A DNA stretch of 64,000 nt from Aromatoleum diolicum (GTDB taxonomy: Bacteria > Pseudomonadota > Gammaproteobacteria > Burkholderiales > Rhodocyclaceae). The DNA lies in the NCBI RefSeq assembly GCF_012910955.1, contig NZ_WTVQ01000017.1, forward strand, positions 1 to 64,000. Reading direction: 5' to 3'. Numbering within the stretch: position 1 is the stretch's first letter; the number at the start of each line of letters is the position of its first letter. Shown one piece after another: positions 55,855-64,000 of this stretch. The notes under the pieces were generated by a model. That model did no database searches. It worked only from the letters and a program-made list of their open reading frames with translations, and was not told the DNA's origin. The position numbers were made by a program, and so were the translations under genes.

Positions 55855-56631
55855 ATGGCAGCATACATCACCGAAAAGATCGTCAGCGTGCATCACTGGA
55901 ACGACACGCTGTTCTCCTTCACGACGACGCGCGACCGCGCGCTGCGCTACGAAAACGGCCAGTTCGTGATGATCGGACTGGAAGTCGACGGTCGCCCGCT
56001 GACGCGTGCCTATTCGATCGCCAGCGCAAACTACGAGGAAAACCTTGAGTTCTTCAGCATCAAGGTGGCCGACGGCCCGCTGACCTCGCGCCTGCAGAAA
56101 GTGCAGCCGGGCGACGAACTGCTGGTATCGCGCAAGCCGACCGGCACGCTGGTGCTGCACGACCTGTTGCCGGGCAAGCACCTGTACCTGTTCTCGACCG
56201 GCACCGGACTCGCGCCCTTCATGAGCGTGATCCGCGATCTCGACGTATATGAGCGCTTCGAGAAGGTCATCCTGATCCATGGCGTACGCACCGTCAGCGA
56301 AGTCGCCTACGAGCACTACATCACCCACGAGTTGCCGCAGCACGAGTTCCTCGGCGACGCGGTGCGCGAAAAGCTGATCTACTACCCGACCGTCACGCGC
56401 GAGCCTTTCCGCAACCAGGGCCGCCTCACCGACCTGATCGAAAGCGGCAAACTGTTCGAGGACATCGGCCTGCCGCCGCTCGACCCGGCCGTCGACCGCG
56501 TGATGATCTGCGGCAGCGCCGCGATGCTGAAGGACTCCCGCGAACTGCTCGACCGCCGCGGCTTCAAGATGTCCAGGCGCATCGGCGAGCCGGGCGACTA
56601 CGTCATCGAGCACGCCTTCGTCGAAAAGTAA
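55855..56631 (+). CDS. fpr: Ferredoxin--NADP reductase
   Basis: The 258-residue flavoprotein has the FAD-binding RAYSIAS motif, a TGTGLAPFMSVIRD NADP-site motif, and the C-terminal family ending GDYVIEHAFVEK. It exchanges electrons between NADPH and ferredoxin/flavodoxin. The start at 55855 gives the family N terminus (TEKIVSVHHWNDTLFSF). It is followed by a strong terminator. Confidence 0.95.
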   Translation: MAAYITEKIVSVHHWNDTLFSFTTTRDRALRYENGQFVMIGLEVDGRPLTRAYSIASANYEENLEFFSIKVADGPLTSRLQKVQPGDELLVSRKPTGTLVLHDLLPGKHLYLFSTGTGLAPFMSVIRDLDVYERFEKVILIHGVRTVSEVAYEHYITHELPQHEFLGDAVREKLIYYPTVTREPFRNQGRLTDLIESGKLFEDIGLPPLDPAVDRVMICGSAAMLKDSRELLDRRGFKMSRRIGEPGDYVIEHAFVEK

Positions 56632-56658
56632 GGCGGCACTTCGCCGCATGGCATCGCA

Positions 56659-56686
56659 GGGGCGCCGCGGCGCCCCTTGTGTTTTT
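56659..56686 (+). terminator. Rho-independent terminator after fpr
   Basis: An 18-base perfect palindrome GGGGCGCCGCGGCGCCCC is followed by TTGTGTTTTT. It lies between convergent fpr and the TorF-like gene. Confidence 0.88.
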
Positions 56687-56718
56687 CGGCGTGCCCCGTC
56701 GGGTGCCAAGCCTCGCCG

Positions 56719-57468
56719 TCAGAAACTCTTGGATACCGCGAACACGACGCGTTCCTTGAAGATCTTGCGTCCCGACGGACTGCCATAAACTTTGTGCCCG
56801 CGATCGATGTCGGTGTCGTGGTAGCGCAGGTCGAAGTCGAGGCCCCACAATTTTTTCGTGACGCCGACGTTCCAGTGGCGCCAGCCTTCGGCGCCGTCGC
56901 CGGTCAGCTCCTGGTAGCCGAAGGAGCCATCGACCGAAAAATCGTGGGGGAGCGCAACTTTCGGGTGGATCGCGTAGTTCACGCCTTTCCAGCCGTTGAC
57001 GCCGAACCAGTCGTCGAGCGTCGGCGTCACTTCCAGCTTCAGATTGACCGGCCCGAACTGCTTGCTGACGTACATGTAGAGTTCGGAATAGTTGTAACGG
57101 CTGGCGCCCGGGTACTGGTAGGCGAAGGCCATGACATTGTAAGCGACGCCGCTATCGCCGATGTCGCCGTACTTGCCGACGTAAGGGCCGACCACGGCGG
57201 AGATGTCGGGCGAGCCCTCGAACTTGTTGGTCGAGCCGAAGTAGCCGACATAGGCACCGCTCGAGTGGGTCCATGTCAGCGACGCCTGGACCGCGGGGAT
57301 CTCGCCGCTGACCGTTTCCGATTCGCCGCGGAAGACGTAGTCGGTGGCAAATTTGACCGATCCGCCGATCGTCCCGCCGAGCACTTCCGGCTTGTCCTCC
57401 GCGAAAGCGGTGTGGGTCAGCGCGACCGCGATGCTCGCGATCATCAGTCTTGAATAGTGGCCGTTCAT
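56719..57468 (-). CDS. TorF-family putative porin
   Basis: The 249-residue protein has a signal peptide (cleavage after AFA, residue ~23) and a beta-rich mature part with alternating hydrophobic strands ending in Phe (ERVVFAVSKSF), as in outer-membrane barrels. The start of the mature chain (GGSVKFATDYVFRGES) is the hallmark of the TorF-type family. It is divergent from the Tor-like reductase gene, suggesting it lets the substrate into the periplasm (inference). Confidence 0.85.
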   Translation of the reverse strand: MNGHYSRLMIASIAVALTHTAFAEDKPEVLGGTIGGSVKFATDYVFRGESETVSGEIPAVQASLTWTHSSGAYVGYFGSTNKFEGSPDISAVVGPYVGKYGDIGDSGVAYNVMAFAYQYPGASRYNYSELYMYVSKQFGPVNLKLEVTPTLDDWFGVNGWKGVNYAIHPKVALPHDFSVDGSFGYQELTGDGAEGWRHWNVGVTKKLWGLDFDLRYHDTDIDRGHKVYGSPSGRKIFKERVVFAVSKSF

Positions 57469-57802
57469 GGTGTTCTCCCGTCATCGTCGTTGCAATTCGT
57501 GCGCGGTCCGAGGGACCCGTTCGAGACTGGATGATGGGGATCGGCGATGAACGGCACTGTCGAAAATGGTGAATGACGGTGGCAGTTTGTAAGTCGTCAG
57601 AACGCGGCATATCGGTTTAAAAACAAGCCCATGGATTCGTGACGACCTGGCGGAAGGTGAATGGTCGGGCGTCCCGTTAACATCGATTAACCAAACTCAA
57701 CCAAGTCCCAACAAAACGAATCCGTCTGTTCATCGGCCGTCTCTAGGATGGTGGTCAGGTAGCGCTTTCGGGCAAGGCCGACACTGATCAGGAGATGCAA
57801 TC
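57469..57802. promoter_or_regulatory. Divergent control region between the porin and the Tor-like reductase
   Basis: No gene in 334 bases. A dyad GTTAA-N6-TTAAC is at 57676-57691. CTGTTCATCG at 57726-57735 matches 8 of 10 bases of the E. coli TorR box CTGTTCATAT. An AT-richer stretch of AACCAA/AACTCAA repeats lies between. AGGAGA precedes the reductase ATG. Confidence 0.4.
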
Positions 57803-60463
57803 ATGGGCATTACAAGAAGGGAATTTCTCAAGGCGTCCGTCGCCTCCGCCGTCGCGGCGAACGGTCTGACCTGGTTTGGCGCGAGCGACGTCTTCGGCGC
57901 CGACACCGTCGTGATTCCGAGCGCGAGCCACTGGGGACCGTTCAAGGCGGTGGTCAAGAAAGGCGTGCTGGTCGGTATTCAGCCGCTCACCGATATCGAC
58001 GCAATGCCGACCAAGATGCTCACCGAAGGGCTGATCAGCCGCGTTTATCACAAGACGCGCGTTCAGTACCCGATGGTGCGCAAGTCCTATCTCGCGAACC
58101 CGATGGGCGACACCAAGCCGCATCTGCGCGGCAAGGAACCTTTCGTGCGCGTGGGCTGGGACGAAATCCTCGCGATCACCGCGAACGCGATCCTGACGAC
58201 CGCCGAGAAATACGGCAACGAAGCCGTGTTCAGCAGCTCCTACGGCGGCTGGTCGCACGCCGGCCTGTTGCGCCCGCAAGTGTTGCAGGGGCGCCTGTTC
58301 GGCCTGATCGGCGGCCATTCGGTGACCACCGGCGACTATTCCGGCGGCGCCTCGCAGGTCAGCCTGCCGCACATCATCGGCGACATGGAAGTGTATTCGC
58401 CACAGACCGCGTGGGAAGTGATGGCCGAGCACACCGAAGTCATGGTGTGGATCGGCTGCGATCCGTGGAAGAACAATCGCATCGAATACACGGTGGCCGA
58501 CCACCAGATGTTCCCGCGCTGGAAGGCGATCAAGAATCGCGGCGTGAAGTTCATCTCGATCAACCCGCAATACACGACGACCGACGAGGCGCTCGGCTCG
58601 GAGTGGGTGAAGATCGTGCCCAACACCGACACCGCGCTGTTCCTCGCGATGGCCTACCACGTGTATACGACGGGCAAGTACGACAAGGCCTACCTCGACA
58701 AGTACACGGTCGGCTTCGACAAGTTCCTGCCCTACCTGCTCGGCAAGGATGCCGACGGCACGCCGCCCAAGACCCCCGAATGGGCGGCGAAGATCACCGG
58801 CATCCCGGCGCGGAAGATCGTCGAACTGGCGGAGCTGTTCGCGACCAAGCGCACCCAGTTCGCCGGCGCCTGGGCGCTGCAGCGCGCGCACCACGGCGAG
58901 ATGACGCACTGGGCGATCATCAACTTCGCCGCGATGCTCGGCAAGATCGGCAAGCCCGGCCAGGGTGTCGGCTTCAGCTGGCACTACGGCGGTGGCGGCA
59001 TGCCGCAGTCGAACCACCCGATGCCGGTCGGCCTGTCGCAGGGCCGCAACCCGGTGAAGGCGCGCTGCCCGGCGTCGCGCATCAGCGAGATGCTGATGAA
59101 CCCCGGCAAGCAATACACGCGTGACGGCGCGGTGCACACCTATCCGAACGCCAAGCTGATCTACAACGCCGGCAACAACTTCATGTCGCACCAGCAGAAC
59201 ACCAACGAGCTGCTGCGCGCGATGAACCGGCAGGTCGATACGGTGATCTGCCAGGACCCGTGGTGGTGCGCCTCGTCGCGCTTCGCCGACATCGTGCTGC
59301 CGGCGACTTCGGCGCTCGAACGTGACGACATGAGCTCCGGCGGCACCTACAGCAACGACAAGATCTACGCGATGCGCCAGGTGATCCAGCCGTACGGCGA
59401 GAGCCTCGACGACTTCGAGATCTTCCGCCGCCTGGGCGAGCTGATGGGCGTCGGCTTCCAGTTCTCCGAAGGCAAGACCGTGCAGCAGATCCTGCGCGAG
59501 TCGTACGACCGCACGAACCCGACCGTACCCTTCGACGAGTTCTGGGAAAAGGGCATGGTCAAGATCGACGTACCCGAGAAGATGCGCCAGTGGGTGCGAC
59601 ACGGCGACTTCTACACGGATCCGGTGAAGAGCCCGCTGCACACCAAGTCCGGCAAGATCGAGCTGTACTGCTCCGAGATCGACAGCTTCAAGATCGCCGA
59701 CTGCCCGCCGATCCCCAAATTCCTCGAACCGGCCGAATACCTCGGCAACGCCAAGCCCGGCCAGGTGCATGTCGTCAGCCCGCACCCGTTCAACCGCGTC
59801 CATTCGCAGATGGCGCAGGCCGACGTGCGCAAGTACGAGAACGTCAAGGGCCGCCAGCATGTGCGCATCAGCGTCGAGGACGCCAAGGCCAACGGCATCA
59901 AGGACGGCGACCTCGTCGAACTGCACAACGAGCGCGGCGCGCTGATCGCCGGGGCGGTGGTCACCGACCAGATCATGAAAGGCGTGGTCAGCCTCGAGGA
60001 AGGCAACTGGATCCAGCTCGACTCGCGCGGACGCTGCAACAGCGGCGCGATCAACATGATCACGACCAGCGTCGCGTCGAGCGGGCTGAGCCAGGCGACC
60101 AGCGCCAACACCTGCATCGCGAGCCTGAAGAAATGCACCGATGCCGAGTCCGAGAACCGCGCCTATGAGCCGCCCCCGATCGAGACCGCCGGCAAGCTTG
60201 CGCTCGACGTGGCGAGCATGAAGCTGATGGAGCGCGCCGCCGAGCTCAAGGGCGCGACGATGGCGAGCATGTCGGCAGGCGAAAAGCTCTTCTACGAACG
60301 CTGCACGCTATGCCATGTGCCGCGCGAACCGGGCGACTACACGAAGAAGCAGTGGCACGGCATCACGCAGAGCATGTTCCCGCGCGCCGGCCTCGACGAC
60401 ACGCAGAAGAAGATCGTGCTGGACTTCCTCGAGAAGAACGCCAAGGACGCCGCCGCAATGTAA
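57803..60463 (+). CDS. Tat-exported TorA-family molybdoenzyme fused to a C-terminal cytochrome c
   Basis: The 886-residue protein starts with a Tat signal (TRREFLK plus hydrophobic stretch). A type III DMSO-reductase-family domain follows with the molybdenum-ligand serine S180 in DYSGGA, characteristic of TMAO/DMSO/biotin-sulfoxide reductases, and typical motifs (WIGCDPWKNNRIE, WWCASSRFADIVLPATSALERDD). No N-terminal iron-sulfur cysteines are present. After a linker at ~790-815, residues ~820-880 hold a c-type heme site C834-TLC-H838 and a distal Met candidate (MFPRAG). That domain resembles the C-terminal monoheme part of TorC. It probably reduces an N- or S-oxide in the periplasm, receiving electrons through its own heme. 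No torC or torD is in the window. Confidence 0.9.
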   Translation: MGITRREFLKASVASAVAANGLTWFGASDVFGADTVVIPSASHWGPFKAVVKKGVLVGIQPLTDIDAMPTKMLTEGLISRVYHKTRVQYPMVRKSYLANPMGDTKPHLRGKEPFVRVGWDEILAITANAILTTAEKYGNEAVFSSSYGGWSHAGLLRPQVLQGRLFGLIGGHSVTTGDYSGGASQVSLPHIIGDMEVYSPQTAWEVMAEHTEVMVWIGCDPWKNNRIEYTVADHQMFPRWKAIKNRGVKFISINPQYTTTDEALGSEWVKIVPNTDTALFLAMAYHVYTTGKYDKAYLDKYTVGFDKFLPYLLGKDADGTPPKTPEWAAKITGIPARKIVELAELFATKRTQFAGAWALQRAHHGEMTHWAIINFAAMLGKIGKPGQGVGFSWHYGGGGMPQSNHPMPVGLSQGRNPVKARCPASRISEMLMNPGKQYTRDGAVHTYPNAKLIYNAGNNFMSHQQNTNELLRAMNRQVDTVICQDPWWCASSRFADIVLPATSALERDDMSSGGTYSNDKIYAMRQVIQPYGESLDDFEIFRRLGELMGVGFQFSEGKTVQQILRESYDRTNPTVPFDEFWEKGMVKIDVPEKMRQWVRHGDFYTDPVKSPLHTKSGKIELYCSEIDSFKIADCPPIPKFLEPAEYLGNAKPGQVHVVSPHPFNRVHSQMAQADVRKYENVKGRQHVRISVEDAKANGIKDGDLVELHNERGALIAGAVVTDQIMKGVVSLEEGNWIQLDSRGRCNSGAINMITTSVASSGLSQATSANTCIASLKKCTDAESENRAYEPPPIETAGKLALDVASMKLMERAAELKGATMASMSAGEKLFYERCTLCHVPREPGDYTKKQWHGITQSMFPRAGLDDTQKKIVLDFLEKNAKDAAAM

Positions 60464-60470
60464 GCACCGG

Positions 60471-60520
60471 CGCCCCGACCGGGGCGTCCCGGCACGAAGC
60501 CCGGCCACGAGCCGGGCTTC
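60471..60520. terminator. Double hairpin between the reductase and torT (convergent)
   Basis: CGCCCC-N4-GGGGCG (60471-60486) and GAAGCCCGGC-N5-GCCGGGCTTC (60496-60520) lie just after the reductase stop. The second overlaps the torT stop codon region. T tracts are weak, but the location between converging genes suits a bidirectional terminator. Confidence 0.7.
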
Positions 60521-61598
60521 ATTTCGTCGACGCGGGCGGAAAACTGAACTGCGGCGTGAAGGTGCTCGGCGGCAGCGAATCGTCGAGATCGATGCGTTTC
60601 AGCCCATCGCGGTCGACGACCTGTACGTGCGGACCGATATGTCGCGCAAACCTCCGCCCTTCGAGCAGATCGACCGCCTGGCCGACCGACAGCCGCCCCT
60701 GCAGCACCGGCGCGTCGGACGGCGCCGCGACGATGCGGCCGCGCAGGATGCCGCGATACACCGCCGGGGTGAAATAGGTCGCGACGATGCCGACGCCGTC
60801 CTGCCGGCCGCGCTCGCGCAGCACGCTGATCGCCGCCTCGGCCATCAGCGCATTGCCGACCAGGTAGCGGACTTCGGGATGCTGATCGAGGGTGCCCTGC
60901 ACGAGGTTGCGCTGGATCGATTTCGCGGTGTCGCCCCATGCGGTACTGCGGATCACGATGCGGCTGTTCGCGATCGCGTCGCGAAAGCCGCGGTCGACGA
61001 AAGGCACCCAGCCGGCGCCCTGCGGGCCCGGAAACCACGCGATCGGGATCTCCTCCCCGCGTCCCGGGTGACGCCGGACGAGGTATTCGCCGGTCAGTCG
61101 TCCCATCTCATGCCACGACACGCCGACCTTCGCCGCGATGCCTTCGCCAGCGACATCGTTGACGGTGGCGAGTACCGGAATGCGCCGCGCCACTTCGCCG
61201 ATCACGTCGGACAGGCCGTCGAACGACACCGTGCCGACGATGACCGCGTCGACCGCCGGGTCGCTGCCGCAGGCCTTGAACTGCTCGCGCTGGATCTGCA
61301 GGTTCGGATAGCCGCCGGCCTCGACGAAGCGCACCTCGACGCCGAGCCGCCGCGCCTCGTCGATCATGCCGTAATTGACGCCCAGCCAGTACGCGTCCTT
61401 GATGTGCGGAAACGCCGCGCACAAGGTCCAGCGACGCGTTGCGGGCCGCACGGGCGCGTAGGCTACCGGCGTGCCGGGCTGCGTGTAGTCGTCAGGAGCT
61501 TCCCAGCGCATGATTTCCCGCGCGGCGACTGCCGGCAACGGAACGCTGCCGCACAGATCCAGCAGCACGCTCGCAACGACGACGGGGAAACGCCGCAT
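60519..61598 (-). CDS. torT: TorT-like periplasmic sensor protein
   Basis: The 359-residue protein has a signal peptide (MRRFPVVVASVLLDLCGSVPLPAVAA) and a type 1 periplasmic-binding fold (AFPHIKDAYWLGVNYGMIDEARRLGVEVRFVEAGGYPN). The pattern is that of TorT, which binds TMAO and signals through the TorS kinase. The adjacent divergent kinase and the TorA-like gene support the call. The ATG at 61598 is preferred because it yields the signal peptide; a longer reading exists. Confidence 0.88.
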   Translation of the reverse strand: MRRFPVVVASVLLDLCGSVPLPAVAAREIMRWEAPDDYTQPGTPVAYAPVRPATRRWTLCAAFPHIKDAYWLGVNYGMIDEARRLGVEVRFVEAGGYPNLQIQREQFKACGSDPAVDAVIVGTVSFDGLSDVIGEVARRIPVLATVNDVAGEGIAAKVGVSWHEMGRLTGEYLVRRHPGRGEEIPIAWFPGPQGAGWVPFVDRGFRDAIANSRIVIRSTAWGDTAKSIQRNLVQGTLDQHPEVRYLVGNALMAEAAISVLRERGRQDGVGIVATYFTPAVYRGILRGRIVAAPSDAPVLQGRLSVGQAVDLLEGRRFARHIGPHVQVVDRDGLKRIDLDDSLPPSTFTPQFSFPPASTK

Positions 61599-61807
61599 GG
61601 ATGGTCTCTCGAGGGGGAAGGCGGGCGTTCGCAGCGCCGCCACCGAACCCGCGGTCGCGCCGCGGGATGCCGCAAACACCCGCCGTTGCCTGACACCGGG
61701 CGGGCGCGCAAAATGTTAGTCCAATCGCCAAGCGGGGACAACGTCATTCCCACTAGACTTTCCGTCGTCGTCCCTCCACGGCACCGCCGGCAAGCGGGCC
61801 AGGAATG

Positions 61808-64000
61808 ATGGCTTGGATCAAGCGCCTCGACGCGCGCCTCGGCCTGATCGGCAAGCTCATCGTCGTCCTGGCCGCGGGCGCACTGCTCACCGTGGTCATC
61901 GCCGCGACCGCGTGGGTGAGCTTTCAGCAGGTGGTCGCCACGCAGCGCGCGATCATCGACGACGCGGTGCCTGCGATGAGTGCGGTGCAGGCGGTGGCGC
62001 GTCTCAACATGCGTGTCGCCACGGTGGTCGAACAACTTGGCCGCGCGGAATCGACCGCCGAAGTCGATCGCCTGCAGCAGGCGTCGGGCGAGCAGCTTTC
62101 CGAGATGCGCGGCCTGCTGCAGCGTCTTGAGCAACGGCATTTCGAACCGGGCCTCGGCACGGCGGTCGCCGCAACGCTCGATTCGATCGGCACGAACCTC
62201 GTGCGTCAGGCGGACGAAGTGCGCCGCCGCCTGGAACTCGGGCAACGCGAACAGACCCTGCGCGCCGAGCATCAGCGTGCCGTGCTGGCGCTGGTGATGC
62301 TGTCCGAGTCGCTCGCGGCGAACGCCTCGACGGCGACAACGGCGACCATTTCCAGCCTGTATCCGCTGATCGGCGGCAATCCGCCGAAGGAGCGTGTCTT
62401 CGCATCGCTCGACCGCCTGATCGAGGTCAACATCGACCGCATGGAGCGCATGGCCGAATTCCAGCTCGTGTGTTTTAACCTCAAGACACTGCTCGAACGC
62501 CTCGAACGCGAGGAGAACCCGGACGCACTCCCGCCCCTGCAGGCAAGTTTCAGCACGAATCTGGAAATCCTGCAGCGCCGCCTGCAGGACATTGGCGATC
62601 CGGGCCGCAAGGCGAGCGGGCTCGGGCATTACGCAGTCCTCACGACCGGTACAGCACCCGACGGGCTGTTCGCGATCCGCCGGCAACGGCTCGAACTGAC
62701 GCAATCGTTTCAGCGCCTGAGCGACGACGGCGGCGCGCTGGCCGCGCAATTCGGCGACCAGGCCGGTGAGCTCGTCGCCGCCGCCGGCCGCGCGATCGAC
62801 GTCGCCGGCGACCAGTCGAAGCGCGCGGTCGAACGCGGCATCATCGGTTTTCTTGCCGTCGCGGCGATGCTGTTTTTCGCCCTCATGGCGACCCTGTGGG
62901 TGCTGTTCCGCTACCACGTGCTCGGCCGGCTGCAGGGCATGGAGGCGGCGGTGCGCTCGCTGGCAAGCGGCAATCTCGACATCAGCATCGCCACCACCGG
63001 CAACGATCCGCTCGCGCCGCTCGGCCGCGCCCTCGAACAGTTCCGCGACAACGCCCGCGAACGGCTTCGGCTGGAAGCCGAATTGCTGCGCCACCAGCAG
63101 GAACTCGAAGACCAGGTCGCGTTACGCACCGCCGAACTGCAGCACAGCAACGCATTGCTCGAGCGCGAAGTCTCCGAACATGCCATCGCGCGCCGCGAAG
63201 CCGAGGAAGCCAACCGTGCGAAGAACGTGTTCCTCGCGACCCTCAGCCACGAACTGCGCACCCCGCTCAGCGGCGTCAGCGGCAGCGTGCAGTTGTTGCG
63301 CGACACCGGCCTTGACGCGCGCCAGCAGGAATATGTGCGCATGATCGGCTACGCGAACGCGACGCTGCTGGAGACCCTTGAGGACATGCTGAGCTTCTCG
63401 CGGCTGGAAGCGGGCAAACTCGATTTCGAGCATGTTCCCTTCGCGCTGAGCGACACGATCGACAACATGCTGGCGCTGCAGACCGTCTCGGCACGCGCCA
63501 AGGGCATCGCGCTGATTCGCGATATCGCCGCGACGGTGCCCGAAATCGTCGTCGGTGACCGCCGCAAGCTCAACCAGATCCTGCTCAATACCATCGGCAA
63601 CGCGATCAAGTTCACCGACGAGGGCTCGGTGACGGTGTCGGTGCAAGGCGGGCCTGCGGCCGCGGGAGAGCGGGTGCGGCTGCGCTTCACGGTCAGCGAT
63701 ACCGGCATCGGCATCCCGGCCGATCAATGCACGGAAGTGTTCAAGCCCTTCGTGCAGGTCGAGGAGACCGCCCACCGGCGGCACGGCGGCACCGGCCTGG
63801 GGCTGGCGATCTGCCAGCGCCTGGTCGAGCTGATGGACGGCCGGATCGGACTCGAAAGCGTTCCGGGACAAGGCACACAACTCAGCTTCGAGTTGCCCTT
63901 CGAAGTCGGCAGCGACATTCCGCAGCCGCTTGCAGCCGCCCCGGTGGCGCGCTCGCCGCAACGGCCGCTCGACGTGCTCGTCGTCGAGGACGACGAGATC
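61808..64000 (+). CDS. torS: TorS-like hybrid sensor kinase (3' end outside window)
   Basis: The frame is open to the last base (731 codons present). There is a membrane helix at residues ~15-37, a helical periplasmic sensor region, and a second helix at ~338-362 (GIIGFLAVAAMLFFALMATLWVLF). HAMP, a coiled coil, HisKA with H481 (LSHELRTPLSG) and HATPase (GNAIKFTDEG, TGIGIP, GGTGLGLAICQRL) follow, then the start of a receiver (DVLVVEDDEI). TorS proteins are ~900 residues, so a receiver and Hpt domain should follow. It is divergent from torT. TorR is not in the window. Confidence 0.92.
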   Translation, partial: MAWIKRLDARLGLIGKLIVVLAAGALLTVVIAATAWVSFQQVVATQRAIIDDAVPAMSAVQAVARLNMRVATVVEQLGRAESTAEVDRLQQASGEQLSEMRGLLQRLEQRHFEPGLGTAVAATLDSIGTNLVRQADEVRRRLELGQREQTLRAEHQRAVLALVMLSESLAANASTATTATISSLYPLIGGNPPKERVFASLDRLIEVNIDRMERMAEFQLVCFNLKTLLERLEREENPDALPPLQASFSTNLEILQRRLQDIGDPGRKASGLGHYAVLTTGTAPDGLFAIRRQRLELTQSFQRLSDDGGALAAQFGDQAGELVAAAGRAIDVAGDQSKRAVERGIIGFLAVAAMLFFALMATLWVLFRYHVLGRLQGMEAAVRSLASGNLDISIATTGNDPLAPLGRALEQFRDNARERLRLEAELLRHQQELEDQVALRTAELQHSNALLEREVSEHAIARREAEEANRAKNVFLATLSHELRTPLSGVSGSVQLLRDTGLDARQQEYVRMIGYANATLLETLEDMLSFSRLEAGKLDFEHVPFALSDTIDNMLALQTVSARAKGIALIRDIAATVPEIVVGDRRKLNQILLNTIGNAIKFTDEGSVTVSVQGGPAAAGERVRLRFTVSDTGIGIPADQCTEVFKPFVQVEETAHRRHGGTGLGLAICQRLVELMDGRIGLESVPGQGTQLSFELPFEVGSDIPQPLAAAPVARSPQRPLDVLVVEDDEI

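Overview
This high-GC window looks like a chromosomal segment of a facultatively anaerobic betaproteobacterium, most likely Rhodocyclales (Azoarcus/Aromatoleum/Thauera type). The inference rests on the gene content: argS with an adjacent SPOR-domain gene and dsbA, the anaerobic ubiquinone genes ubiUVT, a 4-hydroxybenzoyl-CoA reductase-type molybdenum hydroxylase, several Bug/TctC binding proteins, and a Tor-like anaerobic respiratory locus. I saw no rRNA, tRNA, CRISPR array, phage or complete insertion sequence.

Layout. 1-1711: the 3' end of a giant Ig-repeat/RTX protein secreted by a type I system. 1778-11668 (minus): housekeeping genes (large NAD-glutamate dehydrogenase, DMT exporter, SDR, dsbA, SPOR protein, argS). 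11814-17225 (plus): ubiB, a fused arginase-ornithine aminotransferase and a sodium:solute symporter. 17571-22411: a four-gene molybdenum hydroxylase operon ending in an XdhC-type maturation gene. 22620-25567: a MASE1 histidine kinase, its NarL-type regulator and a small secreted repeat protein. 25646-27947: a ModE-like regulator divergent from an orphan tungstate-binding protein. 28070-30517: ubiUVT behind a clear FNR-type site. 30611-35217: VanZ-like protein, thioredoxin-like ferredoxin, hydrolase, GST and a NodIJ-type ABC exporter.

35617-46361 is the most interesting part. A PAS-only protein, a sigma-54 activator and a hybrid histidine kinase (minus strand) are divergent from an rpoN gene that lies outside the usual rpoN context. 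Next to it are small stress or envelope genes (ChaB, PRC-barrel, two DUF1328 proteins, CsbD, a lysine-rich periplasmic protein) and a DgcZ-like diguanylate cyclase. Five of these transcription units have a sigma-54-type -24/-12 element (one perfect, two identical over 15 bases). A shared dyad motif lies upstream of several. I read this as a self-contained sigma-54 stress module with its own sigma factor, activator, sensor and regulon.

46643-52944 is a tripartite tricarboxylate transporter operon with two tandem binding proteins, extended by a TerC-like protein, a universal stress protein and a third Bug protein. It is followed by a second Usp, a ferritin-like protein, a SagB-type oxidoreductase (minus) and a ferredoxin-NADP reductase. 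56719-64000 is a Tor-like locus: TorF-type porin, a Tat-exported TorA-family molybdoenzyme fused to a C-terminal c-type cytochrome, TorT, and the start of TorS, which runs off the window.
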